Below are positions 35,887 through 47,336 of a stretch of 64,000 nucleotides of DNA, in pieces. The stretch covers positions 45,956,627 to 46,020,626 of the forward strand of contig JAAONU010000013.1 in the NCBI GenBank assembly GCA_012932295.1, read 5' to 3'. The notes under the pieces are model-generated. The model ran no database searches and was not told the DNA's origin. It saw only the letters and a program-made list of their open reading frames with translations. Every line of letters begins with the position of its first letter. The stretch's first letter is position 1. The DNA comes from Cyclina sinensis (Eukaryota; Mollusca; Bivalvia; Venerida; Veneridae). The translations under genes and the position numbers were made by a program.

Positions 35887-38800
35887 TTCTGAAAAGCCGT
35901 TTTCATTGAATCTTTCAGATATTGTCTGTAATGATATTTTTACTAACTTTTACTAATGACCATTTTCTAAGTTTCGAATACTGTGTTTATCTTTCTCAGT
36001 TTTATTTCATACTCATTCACCTAGAAACTTTTCGAAAAGAAAGATTTCTCATATTCGCCGTTTTAAATTACACAATTATCAAATCAGTATCACAACTTTT
36101 CATTCCTTAGCTAACAGAATTGAAGCTTACATCAAATATGAGTAAATACTCACAGCATTTCCCACAAGTTTTTCTGCAATAAATAATATTATGTCCAGAG
36201 CAGTGATCTGGATCGCACGTACTTCTCAAGTCATGACAATGACTGTCATGAGATGTTGTAGTTAAAAGCTTTGTGGTCGTTGGTGGTTTTGTTGTCGTTA
36301 TAGCTTCTTGTGTCGTTGATACGTTGTGTTCTTTTATTTCTAAGGTACACAAGACAGTCATTAAGACCCTGTAACGCTCACCCCAATAAATCGGGTTAAA
36401 GTTAAATATCAACACTAAAAATAAATGTTTCATTAGCCACTTGAATTCAGCAAAGAATGACCACATTGGAACAATCATGGTAAATGTGGAGTACATAATG
36501 CTAGATGCATGACACAAAACATAGTCGCATTTTGCTCTCAGATTTAAGAAGTTTCATATTACTGTATGTAGTTTTTTGGAAAAAGCAGACATATTCCCTT
36601 CTGACGTAACTGTAATAATTTTCTTAACAATATACCATCCCCTCAAAAACAACAACCACATGTCTATACAGGTTATATGGAAGTTGAAAGGAATGTTCTA
36701 GATTTTGTTTGAAAAGTGTCCTCTAAGGATCATTCCGATCATTCCTGTGAAGTTTGTGATGTAATTTAGAGATGAAACCATTGTAAATCTTAGACGCAAT
36801 AGACGCATGTGTATCTCAAAAGCTCAACGTAAGACCTTTGTTGCTCCCAGGTAAGTTAAAAAGATTTTAACTATGATTTAGCAGGAGTACACAAATTAAA
36901 GATAGTGATAGAATTGCAAAATGAAAGTTACATTTGGTATACACTGACTAAAATGACCTGTAATATCACTGACAAGCTATTTTGAGCTTTGAAACAAATA
37001 AACACAATCTTCAGTTTAACTAATGCATCACTTTTAGCACATTCTGAGACTATGTTTGTTTCTTGCAATAACGTTTTTGCTACCCTTTAGACTTGCTTTC
37101 TTTGTTTGGGTCATTTGGCTCAATTGTAATATTTTGAACAAGACGTCGATTTTGCTTAATATGTATGTTAAATCAATGATATCAAATTGGTAAAAATAAT
37201 CTGAAAAACAAGAATAAATACTCACGTCCATTACATATGTCCGTATCGCAGCAGTTAATGTGTACGGTACTTGAACTTCTACCAAATATTTGAGGACCTA
37301 CCGACCGAGGAACACACAGCTGGAAAAATTGTACAAATTCTTTTGGTGCACTATCTGTTATATAAACATCTTTTACATCGGTAAGTCAACAAATTATTTC
37401 TAATATTACCTGTGTGATAAATGTCCACACGTGGAAATTATATAGATTTTTGGACTGATCTATATATACTTTAAAACTACTCTTTATTTCAGGTTTATTC
37501 GCCAGGCAATTATCAATAATTACATACCGGATCATCATACCGGATTCCATCACCACCCAATAGCACAAACTTCGTCTGGGCTGATACTTATGTCTTCAAA
37601 TCAAAACGTCAGACATAACACTTTAACAATGTAGAAGATACATACTGTACAGGCACGGATTTACCGGGGGGGGGGGGGGGGGGGGGCTTATGGGGCCCAA
37701 GCCCCTCCCCCCCAGCTGGCCCGTTTGTAAAAAAAGGGCTCTTTTTTAAAGACTCTGAAACATTTTTTTCAGCTCTTTTCAACTCGTAACAGAAACAAAA
37801 TCAACCTTTCAATTTGCAACGGTCATGCAATATTACGTAACAACTGATAGCGAGTTCGCAACTTTATAGCCGTGTATATTATAAGATGTACCGTATATTC
37901 GATGGAACGGATTATCCGAGAGTTCTCAAGACTGATCATGATGTATAGTTTTCAAGCGTCTATTAACCTTGACGTATTTGATAAAGTTGTTAAATGAGCA
38001 TCTGGTGACCATGATCAGTTGCCTGATGATGTTGTGATGACATTGTTATGCCAATTAATTTATTGATAAATTTATTGTTTCAGAGGACTTTATAAATATA
38101 AAATAAAAAAAGGTAAAACTTGTCATACCGTATTTTGTTTTTTGCTTTAGTTGAACATTACAAAGAAAACCAGTATATTTCTTTTAAATTCTCACACAAA
38201 TTTCTTTTATTTTTATGCTTAAAATGCACCAAATGAGCCATTTACTCCACCTTTTTAGAAAAATTTCTTCGGGGAGACCCCTCAATCCCCCTCCCCCCCC
38301 CCCCCTACAGAAGGGGATCAGCCCCTTTCGTACCTTCTCCGAAGCTCCCCCAGCCAGAAATTTCTGGATCCGGTCCTGCTGTATATTGAGATCTAGAAAT
38401 GACCAGAAAACGGAAGCTATGCGAAAACCTGACGTATTAATCTTTACCTCTTTGCTAATACAGCCACCACGGAAACCATGACTTTGGTCAAAGTCTCTAA
38501 CCTCCATAGAAAGACAAACCTGAAATATATTTGTATTTGAAAGCAAAAAAAAAAAAAAAGAGGGCCATGATGGCCCTAAATCGCTCACCTGAGTCTCATT
38601 GCTCATTTTACAAATATCGTTATTGGTTTTTATAGGTGCAAGTTTGAAAAGCTTTGCAATAAGTTTTAAGACTCTGGGTGTAATGGTACTCAATTTTTTT
38701 AGCAGAAATAGTTTCACTCTACAGGTCCCAGTGACTTTGACCTTTGACCTACAGATCCCAAAAACAATAGGGTTCTTCTAATATAATTACCCTATAAAGT

Positions 38801-41800
38801 TTGAAGGTTCTGGGTGTAATGATACTCCAGTTACTGAGAAGAAATAGTTTTCACTCTACAGGTCCCTGTGACCTTGACTTTTGACCTACTGACCCCAAAA
38901 TACATTGGATTCTTTTACCGAGTAAAGACAATCATCCTATGAAGTTTGAAGGCTCTGGGTAAAATGGTACTCTAGTTACTGAGCAGAAACAGTTTTCACT
39001 CTACAGGTCCCTGTGAACTTAACCTTTGACCTATGGACCCTAAAAACAATAGGGTTCTTCTAATACAATTATCCTATAAAGTTTGAAGGTTCTGGGTGTA
39101 ATGGAACTACAGTTACTCTTCAGAAATACTTTTCACTCTACAGGTCCCTGTGACCCTGACCTTTGACATACTAGCCCCAAAAACAACATGGTTCTTCTAT
39201 TTCTAAAAGCAATCATCCTATGAAGTTCGGAGGCTCTGGGTGAAACGGTAATCCTATTATTGAGTGGAAATGGTTTTCACTCTAAAGGTCCTTGTGACCT
39301 TGACCTTTGACCTACTGACCCAAAACACAAATGCGATTTTTTGTACTCAATAAGGGCAATAACTCTGTGAAATTTGAAGCTTTTGGATCAACTGGTACTC
39401 AAGTTACTGAAAGGAAACGAAGTGTGAAAGACTGACAGACAAACAGACACCCATGGACAAGGCAAAATCTCTCCATCAGAAGAGCGGGGTTGGGGGGAGA
39501 CATAACAACGAACAATTGAAGGTATAGCCCTTGGTGTTTCAGAGCAGCAGATTTTTCAAGTTTTTCCTATATAAATCCTTGTGTAAAATCAAATGACCCC
39601 CCCCCCGGGCGGGGCTAGTTTTGACCCCAGGGTCATGATTTGAACAAACTTGGTAGAGGTCCACTAAACAATGCTGCACACCAAATATCTAAACTCTATG
39701 CAATGTGGTTTCTGACAAGAAGATTTTTAAAACTTTTCCTATATAACTCTATGTAAAACATGTGACTCCTGGGGTGGGGCCTTTTTTGACCCAGGGGCTA
39801 TGATTTGAACAAACTTGGTAGAGGTCCACTAGACAATGCTGTACACCAAATATCTTACCTCTAGGCCTTGTGGTATCTGAAAAGAAGATTTTTAAATTTT
39901 TTTCCCATATTACTCTATGTAAAACATGTGACCCCTGGGGCGCGGCCATTTTTTACCCAGGGGCCATAATTTGAACAAACTTGGTAGAGGTCCTCTTGAC
40001 AATGCTACATACAAAATATCTAAGCTCTATGCCTTTTGGTTTCTGATCTGAAGACTTTTTAACTTTTTTCCTATAAAACTATATGTAAACAAGTGACCCC
40101 GGGGCAGGGCCTATTTTGACCCAGTGGCTATGATTTGAACAAACTTAGTAGAGGTCCACTGGACAATGCTACACACCAAATATCCTAACTCTAGGCCTTG
40201 CGGTTTCTGACAAGAAGATTTTTTAAATTTTTTCCTATATAATTTATATGAAACATGTGACCCCTGGGGCGGGGCCATTTTTGATCCAGGAGACATGATT
40301 TGAACAAACTTGGTAGAGGTCCACTGGACAATGCTGCACACCAAATATCTAAACTCAAGGCCTTGCGGTTTCTGACAAGAAGATTTTTTAATGTTTTTCC
40401 TATATAACTCTATGTAAAATCAACTGACCCCAAGGGTGGGGTCAGTTTTGACCCCACGGTCATAATTTGAATAAACTTGGTAGCGGTCCACTAGATGATG
40501 CTTCATACCAATTATCTAAGCTCCAGGCCTTGAGGTTTCGGAGAAGAAGATTTTTAAATATCCAACTTTTAAAATCTAATTTTAGCTCCAGTGACCCAGA
40601 AATGCAATGGGCCAGAACCATTTGAACAATCTTGGTAGAGCTTCATGCAAGGAACATCCCAGTCAAGCTTCATTTAATTTGGCCCTTTGGTTTCAGAGGA
40701 GATGTCATTTGAATGAAAAGTTGACGACGGACGGACGGACGGACTGACGACGGACAAAGACTGATCAGAAAAGCTCACCCTGAGCACTTTGTGCTCAGGT
40801 GAGCTAAAAAGAAAAAAAGAAAAATGAATATGAAAGTTGACCCAATACTATACATGCCAGTTAGACGTATACATGTAAACAAATGCAAAACATACAGGTA
40901 ATAGAGCGGGATTGCTTGATAGAAGCGAATAGATTTAGTTACTATTTCTCTCTTTTTCTAAATGCAAAATCTAAGTTTAAAAATCTCTGGAGCTTTCCGT
41001 CAAAAGTTACTGCTTCAAATCAAAATGAGGTTTGTTGTAAAAGCTTCAAACCTGGTCGAAAATCACATGTCAGAGTGCTGCACTGTGAGAGATCTTGTAC
41101 AAGGTCCGAACAAGCATAGCATTCAACGGCTGTAAATGATATTTTAGACTCTGACGACCTCTTTTCTTTAAATGAACGATTATTTAGATTGTACTTTATT
41201 GCACCATTAGCTAAAGATTACACTTTAGAAGTAATGACATTATTTTACACGAAATACAAAAAAGATATCTACACACTATTTATAAACCTTTTATAATTAT
41301 CTTATAAACAAATCAAGGAGAATTTAAAGAGAGAAAAGCAAAAAACAGAGTCGGCCAGAAAAAAGAAACACACTTACTACTAAAATGAACAAGGTCTTAA
41401 TTGAATGAAAACAAACCATTACAAATTCTTGCTGTAAAGTTCATTTACAAAGCTCAAGTATTCGAATAGTGGGAATAAGCTACTTACGGCATTTTCCACA
41501 GTATCTTCGGCATGCTGTATCACCAATACTTGTATCACATATGTCAGGTTGATCATGGTGCATTAACTTACATGCGTCTGTGTTAATGTCAGCACATGAA
41601 AAGTCTCCTGAGGTCTCAATGGGAAACGAGGCAAACAGAAAAACTGGACAAAAATATTGATAATTAACAAAACTTAAATTGCATAGATTTTTGCCTCTGT
41701 CCTTAAGAGATCTGTTGCCTAAAAGGGTATCGTATTTATCTACTTGTCTTATGAAAATCAATCTGGATATAAGGAAATTATTTATTCTGTTCTATTGCCA

Positions 41801-42635
41801 ACGTCACTATTGAAATAAATCAAATTGAAATCAGCAGGGAAAAGGCAAATTTCTTGTACTGTTTAAATGTAAAATGAAAGTTAAAAATTGATAGCCTGAA
41901 TATTGTCTTCCGCAAGAAGTGTTAATTTGTATCAAATTTCTTGAGCACAATTAACAACATTTTTTTTTGGAGACAGCTGTTTCTTGTTAAACTGATATAA
42001 GTTGAATAAAACTAATTATTATTTTTGTTTGTAAAAAGATTGGAAACACTAGATAGGTCTAGAATTTTACAATGAAACAGCTAAAATTTCAACATAAAAA
42101 ATCTGCCATATTAATTTACTGCCAACAAGAAGCTAAGACTGAATCTGATGTCAAAGAGAACGTGTAACGTCATTTTAAGGCATGTCAATTTTGCTCAAAA
42201 TGTTTCTGTTCAACACTTTAGTATATCGCATTTGTGTACAGGGAGCTGAAATTTTCAGACATCAATCGCTGGATATCATTTGTTCAAAAATAAGTAAAAC
42301 GGTCGATTTGAATATATATATATGTACGTGTCCCTTTTTTCACGTGTTGTCGTCGGTCAAATAATGTTTATGCTCATATACTTCAAATTCTGCAGCAAAT
42401 AGTATAACAGGAAATGAAAGCACTCATATTCTTATCCGGGGACATATAACACTTATTATCTTACATTCTGTCAGATAATGACGTTTTATTGTGAAACACT
42501 TTCATACATCCAGGACGATCCTTCGAAATTTTCACAGACACCATTCCTACTTTAGAATTACTATATGTCATACATAAAGATATTATACATCAACTGAGAA
42601 TAAAGAAAAAATCACTTACATATCACAGACCACAT
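35887..42635 (-). CDS. ShKT-LU-Thr-ShKT secreted protein gene, second paralogue, with one surplus base
   Basis: Exons: 42635-42620 (ATG TGG TCT GTG ATA T, donor GTAAGT); 41643-41488 (rest of signal peptide, then ShKT C-A-D-I-N-T-D-A-C ending C-R-R-Y-C-G-K-C); 41129-41052 (LU 1, VECYACSDLVQDL); 38519-38448 (LU 2, VCLSMEVRDFDQSHGFRGGC); 37319-37226 (LU 3, PQIFGRSSSTV then CCDTDICN); 36339-36154 (Thr-rich linker TTTKPPTTTKLLTTT, then a six-Cys ShKT ending CRKTCGKC). A stop may be completed by AA at 35888-35887 after CTTTTCAG. LU exon 1 is 78 bases where the frame needs 77; the excess is in a T run (41062-41059 region) before the donor. The gene is therefore frameshifted in this sequence, either a young pseudogene or an assembly error. 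Introns hold a TIR element and a family 1 element. Confidence 0.75.
37650..38378. mobile_element. Candidate DNA element with imperfect terminal inverted repeats and G/C runs
   Basis: The left end is CAGGCACGGATTTACC followed by a G run of over 20 bases and ggggcccaagcccc. The right end, inverted, is CAGGACCGGATCCAG followed after a gap by G-rich sequence (a C run at 38290-38304 on the plus strand). The CAGG...CGGAT ends with G runs resemble hAT-type non-autonomous elements. ctgta occurs at both flanks, but I cannot fix a target duplication. It lies in the intron between LU exons 2 and 3. No transposase is seen. Confidence 0.5.
38559..40808. mobile_element. Modular repeat element, family 1, in an intron of the second ShKT-LU gene
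   Basis: It starts with agagggccatgatggccct (38559-38577) and cgctcacctgag. It continues with about five 150-bp units (ctgtgaccttgacctttgac, tctgggtgtaatggtactc), then seven 165-bp units (gacaagaagatttt, aacttggtagaggtccact). It ends with acggacggacggactgacg and the hairpin gctcaccctgagcactttgt / gctcaggtgagct (to 40808). It lies 40 bases upstream, in transcript terms, of the LU exon 2 acceptor. Confidence 0.85.
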
Positions 42636-42961
42636 ATTTCCCAGATCGTCCGAACCGTTTCTTATATTTGTTGGTTGAACACAATGACCTTAGCCAGATA
42701 ACATCAGTCACGACTCAAGAAGGCCATTAAACTTGTCCAAAATTAAGATGACTTATACAAAGTTTGTCTGTATAAAGTCAGTATAGATTTATTTTCCACT
42801 TTTCATGTCTTAGCCCTTATCATTATTTTATATAAGCAAACCCATTTTTGTGGTATTAGAATATTAAATTATCTCTATTTAGTGACAATATCAATACTTT
42901 ACTGTGGTCGTACAAAACATTTCAAAGAAAAAATCTAAAAGTAAAGGACCTAACGAAGTGA

Positions 42962-45900
42962 TACACAAACAAGAGCCACCGCAAGCGGGGGCCACGCTCG
43001 ACTTTTTTCTATTTCCAAAGGCAAACACATCAGAGGAAGCACATTGTGGTGAAGGGATTTCAAATGAAACATCATTTGGAAATATAGTTATACATAACAA
43101 AGTTAAGGCCAATTTTACCAACATTCAGAAATTTGACCTTAAAGGTCTAGGTCAAGTTCAGTTTAACCTTCTCTGGAGGTATTGTCTAAAAAGTAGTTAT
43201 GTCCAAGCATGAAGACACTACATCCATTAACAACAAAGATATAGCCAAGTTAAGTAATGTCAAGGTCATTTAAAGGTCAAGGTAATGCTTGAATTGTTTA
43301 ATACATTTCTTTTATTCTCAGTGTTGTTTTGTCCTTGTATAGATCAAATCCGTCCATAAAACCAGAAGTTTGGCTATTTTAGCAAAATGCAATAATTAGA
43401 AATTTGACTGTAAAGGTCATTTAAAAGTTAAGGTCATACTTGAATAAATTAGCATGTAGGTTTTGTCATAAGGCTTGTTTTGTCCAAGTATTAATAAACA
43501 AGAGGGCCAATGGCCCTAAAGCACTCACCTGGGTTCAAAGATGAAAGAAATTTTTATGAATGTAATGATGCATATCACAGAAATGGACCAATGCAATTTC
43601 ATTGCCATAGCTCCAAAAACAAAAAAGAGGTCAGTAGGTCAAAATATAGGTAATGAGATGACATTTTTTAAAACAGAACAAAAAGCTGTACACACAGTCC
43701 AAATTTCATTGCCGTAGCTTTAAAACAAAAAAGTAGGTCAGAAGGTCAAATAGGTCATGCTATGACGTTTTTGAAATCTGAACAAAAACTCTATACATGG
43801 TCCAAATTTCATTGTCATAGCTCCAAAAACAAAAGTAGGTCAGTAGGTCAAAAATATAGGTCATGCAATGACAATTTTGAAATCAGAACGAAAAACTGTG
43901 CACATGGTCCAAATTTCATTGCTGTAGCTAAAAAACAAAAAAAGTAGGTCAGTAGGTCAAAAATATAGGTCATGCTATGACGTTTTTGAAATCGGAACAA
44001 AAAACTGTGAACATGGTCCAGATTTCATTGCCATAGCTCCAAAAACAAAAAGTAGGTCAGTAGGTCAAAAATATAGGTCATGCCATGACATTTTTGAAAT
44101 CGAAACGAAAAACTGTGCACACGGTCCAAATTTCATTGCTGTAGCTAGAAAAAACAAAAATATTAGGTCAGTAGGTCAAAAATATAGGTCATTCGAGGAC
44201 ATTTTTGAAATTGAGATGAAAAACTGTGCACACGGTCAAAAGTTCATTGCTGTAGCTCCAAAACCAAAAAGTAGATCAGTAGGTCAAAAATATAGGTCAT
44301 GCGATGACATTTTTGAAATCGAAATGAAAAACTGTGCACACAGTCCAAATTTCATTGCCATAGCTTTAAAACAAAAAAGTAGGTCAGTAGGTCAAAAATA
44401 TAGGTCATACTATGATGTTTTTGAAATCGGAACAAAAACTGTATACATGGTCCAAATTTCATTGCCATAGCACCAAAAACAAAAAGTAGGTCAGTAGGTC
44501 ATAAGTACAGCTCATGCGATGACATTTTTGAAATCCGAACTAAAAACTGTGCACACGGTCCAAATTTCTTTACTGTAGCTAAAAAACAAAAAAATAGGTC
44601 AGTAGGTCAAAAATATAGGTCATGCGATGACGTTTTTGAAATTGAACAAAAAACTGAGTACATGGTCCAAATTTCATTGCCATAGCTCCAAAAACAAAAA
44701 GTAGGTCAGTAGGTCAAAAATATAGGTCATGAGATGACATTTTTGAATTTGAAACGAAAAAACTGCTCACACAGTCCAAATTTCATTGCCGTAGCTTTAA
44801 AACAAAAAAGTATGTCAGTAGGTCAAAAATATAGGTCATGATGTGACGTTTTTTAATTCGAAACGAAAAACTGTGCACACGGTCCAAATTTCATTGCCAC
44901 AGATCCAAAAACAAAAAGTAGGTCAGTAGGTCAAAAATATAGGTCATGCTATGACGTTTTTGAAATCGGAACAAAAAACTGTATACATGGTCCAAATTTC
45001 ATTGCCATAGCTCCAAAAACAAAAGTAGGTCAGTAGGTCAAAAATATAGGTCATTCCATGACATTTTTGAAATCGAAATGAAAAACTGTGCACACAGTCC
45101 AAATTTCATTCCTGTAGCTCAAAACCAGAAAGTAGGTCAGTAGGTCAAAAATATAGGTCATGCGAGACATTTTTGAAATTGAAACGAAAGTGTTGTTTTG
45201 TCTAAGTCTGATTCAAATCCAACCATAAATTACATAATTATGGCCAGTTTTAACAAAATTCAATTATTTGACCTTGACCGTCAAGGTCATTTAAAGGTCA
45301 AGGTCAAACTCGAAATAATCATAATGTCAGATTTGTCACAACTGTTGTTTAGTCCAAGTTTGAATTAAATCTATAAATAAATGAGAAAGTTATGACAATT
45401 TAAGCAAAATTCAATCATCTGACCTTGACGGTCAAGGTAATATTAAGGTCATGGTCAGATCTGAGTTATTCAACATGTCCGTTTTGTCATAAGTGTTGTT
45501 TTGTCCAAGTATAAATCAAATCCAACCATAAATACTAATGTTATGGTCAATTTTAGCAAAATTCAATAATTTGACCTTGAATATGAAGGTCATTTATGAG
45601 TCAAGGTCAAGTTTAGTCTGGTCAGCTTGAAGGTCTTTTCCAAAGGGTTGTTGTGTCCAAGCATAAAGAGAATCCACTTATTAAAAATAAAGTTATGGCC
45701 AATTTTAGCAAAATTCAATATTTTGACCTTAAATATGAAGGTCATTTATGAGTCAAGGTCAAGTTTAGTCTGGTCAGCTTGAAGGTCTTCTCCAAAGGGT
45801 TGTTGTGTCCAAGAATGAAGAGAAACCACCTACTAATAACAAAGTTATGGCAAATTTTAGCAAAATTCAATATTTTGACCTTGAATATGAAGGTCATTTA

Positions 45901-46098
45901 TGAGTCAAGGTCAAGTTTAGTCTGGTCATCCTGAAGGTCTTGTCCAAAGGGTTGTTGTGTCCAAGTATGAAGATAATCCATCAAGGAATAAAAAAATTAT
46001 GATCAATGTTAAAGTTTTCGGACGGGAACGGCAACGGCAACGGCAACGACACCATGACTATGACAATAACTCGATTTTTTTTCAAAAAAAGTCGAGCT
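42962..46098. mobile_element. Modular repeat element, family 3, host of a nested family 1 copy
   Basis: The left end is acaagagccaccgcaagcgg and ctcgacttttttc. The right end, after gggaacggcaacggcaacgg, is ctcgattttttttcaaaaaa then gtcgagct, so the ends form complementary ctcgac...gtcgag hairpins. The units of about 135-150 bp carry gttgttttgtccaagt, attttagcaaaattcaa and gaaggtcatttatgagtcaa. The family 1 element 43498-45185 interrupts it: gtccaagtatta stops at 43497 and gttttgtctaagtctg resumes at 45192. Confidence 0.8.
43498..45185. mobile_element. Modular repeat element, family 1, nested; 108-bp unit array
   Basis: It opens with acaagagggccaatggccct and actcacctgggttcaaagat. Over a dozen units of about 108-112 bp follow. 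Each holds aggtcagtaggtcaaaaata then taggtcatgcgatgacattt, with gtgcacacggtccaaatttc and attgccatagctccaaaaac. The AGGTCA-GT-AGGTCA pair is repeated in nearly every unit. The far head hairpin is absent and the element stops mid-unit at about 45185. Open frames (for example 44216-44470) are repeat translations. Confidence 0.88.
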
Positions 46099-46735
46099 AA
46101 CAAATGAATAGTTACATATCTCGGCAAGTTTTCAAAATTAACTTTTCTGATTTAATTTTGAAAGCGTGTTGTAAGTAACAACCTGAGGAGTCTTTTACTC
46201 CAGATATAGGAAAAATTACCAAAGCTATATTTGAGTCTTGTTGTGAATATTAACGTCATATAAAACCCACAGCCTGCCTGTATTTTAAATGCTTTGATTT
46301 TAAAGTAATGGATATATGCCAGACAAAAAATCTTTCTTAAGGAATACAGGTCGTAATTTTAGATTAACTGTTGTCTGTTTCGTTTTATCTTAATATTCTC
46401 ATGTGAGACACAAACACTAATGTGTTTACTCCACAACTGATCTTAACAGAAAGTTCCTGAAAAAAAGGCTAGAAACGTGAGCATGCGTATTTGGTATCAT
46501 GCAATTATCACTATTTGAGTTCATTTATTGTCGGTACCGGTTGCCGTATGACAGACGCCGCAATCCCTGCCCCCCACCCCCCGGGGGCAAAAATTAGTTA
46601 TTTTATGTTGTGGGGGGATAGTGCAAGACATAGAAAGCATTCCCAATTCCTCTGGAATAATAGATTCACATAAAGAGAGAATTGTCACAATCCTTTTGAA
46701 AATCTAATAGATGGAAATAAACTAAAACTTTTATA
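46099..46735. other. Intergenic spacer downstream of the complete ShKT-LU gene
   Basis: It lies between the right end of the family 3 element and the polyadenylation region of the gene at 46832-54242. A C-run/G-run patch (cccccaccccccgggggc) occurs at 46568-46590. No gene is seen. Confidence 0.4.
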
Positions 46736-46749
46736 AAAGACTAAAACAG

Positions 46750-46755
46750 TTTATT
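46750..46755 (-). terminator. Polyadenylation signal of the complete ShKT-LU gene
   Basis: tttatt reads AATAAA on the minus strand, about 80 bases past the TAA completed at 46832. The 3'UTR is therefore short. Confidence 0.65.
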
Positions 46756-46831
46756 TACAAACAAATAACAACATAACAGATGGGAAATGCTGGCCATCAC
46801 AAACATCTGTCTTCATTCTACGTGGCATTAT

Positions 46832-47305
46832 TTCTGAAATGTAAGGACAGTAATCTTAAGTAATATTAAGGGTCTTTAACATTTTAAACACACTGACAAA
46901 TTGTATGGTTTTATTTATGTTTTTAACAATATTGCTCTATATTGTACTTTGCGTAATACCTTATTCAAATCACTGACTTTTTTCAAGACTTTGTAGCTAC
47001 AAGTAGAACAAGTAAATTTGTAGAATTTATATCCCCCGCTGAGAAATGTTATTTTCATTCTAAGACAACACATGCAAATACAAGAGCAGTCTTAGCCATT
47101 AAATAGCGTAACTTAAAAAAAACTTCCCCTAGTCACTTAACTTTATATTATAAACAAAATATAAACATACAACAAAGCCCACATGTCCTTTTGCACTGAT
47201 TTGGAATCAAATTGCACGACAGAGCTTTGTGGCTGCATACAGCGAAAGGTTCATTATCTACACAATGATGGTGACCAGCATGCGACCCATGTGCAGTAGT
47301 AGCCC

Positions 47306-47336
<31 letters not shown>

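Noticed and set aside
38184..38717. 177-residue minus-strand open frame as a gene
   Set aside because: It runs through a TIR element with G/C runs and merely includes the 72-base LU exon 2 at 38519-38448.
43762..44470. Several plus-strand open frames with repeated RSVGQKYRS
   Set aside because: The same phrase recurs at the 108-bp period and matches the noncoding family 1 unit; also seen at 6.2 and 48.5 kb.
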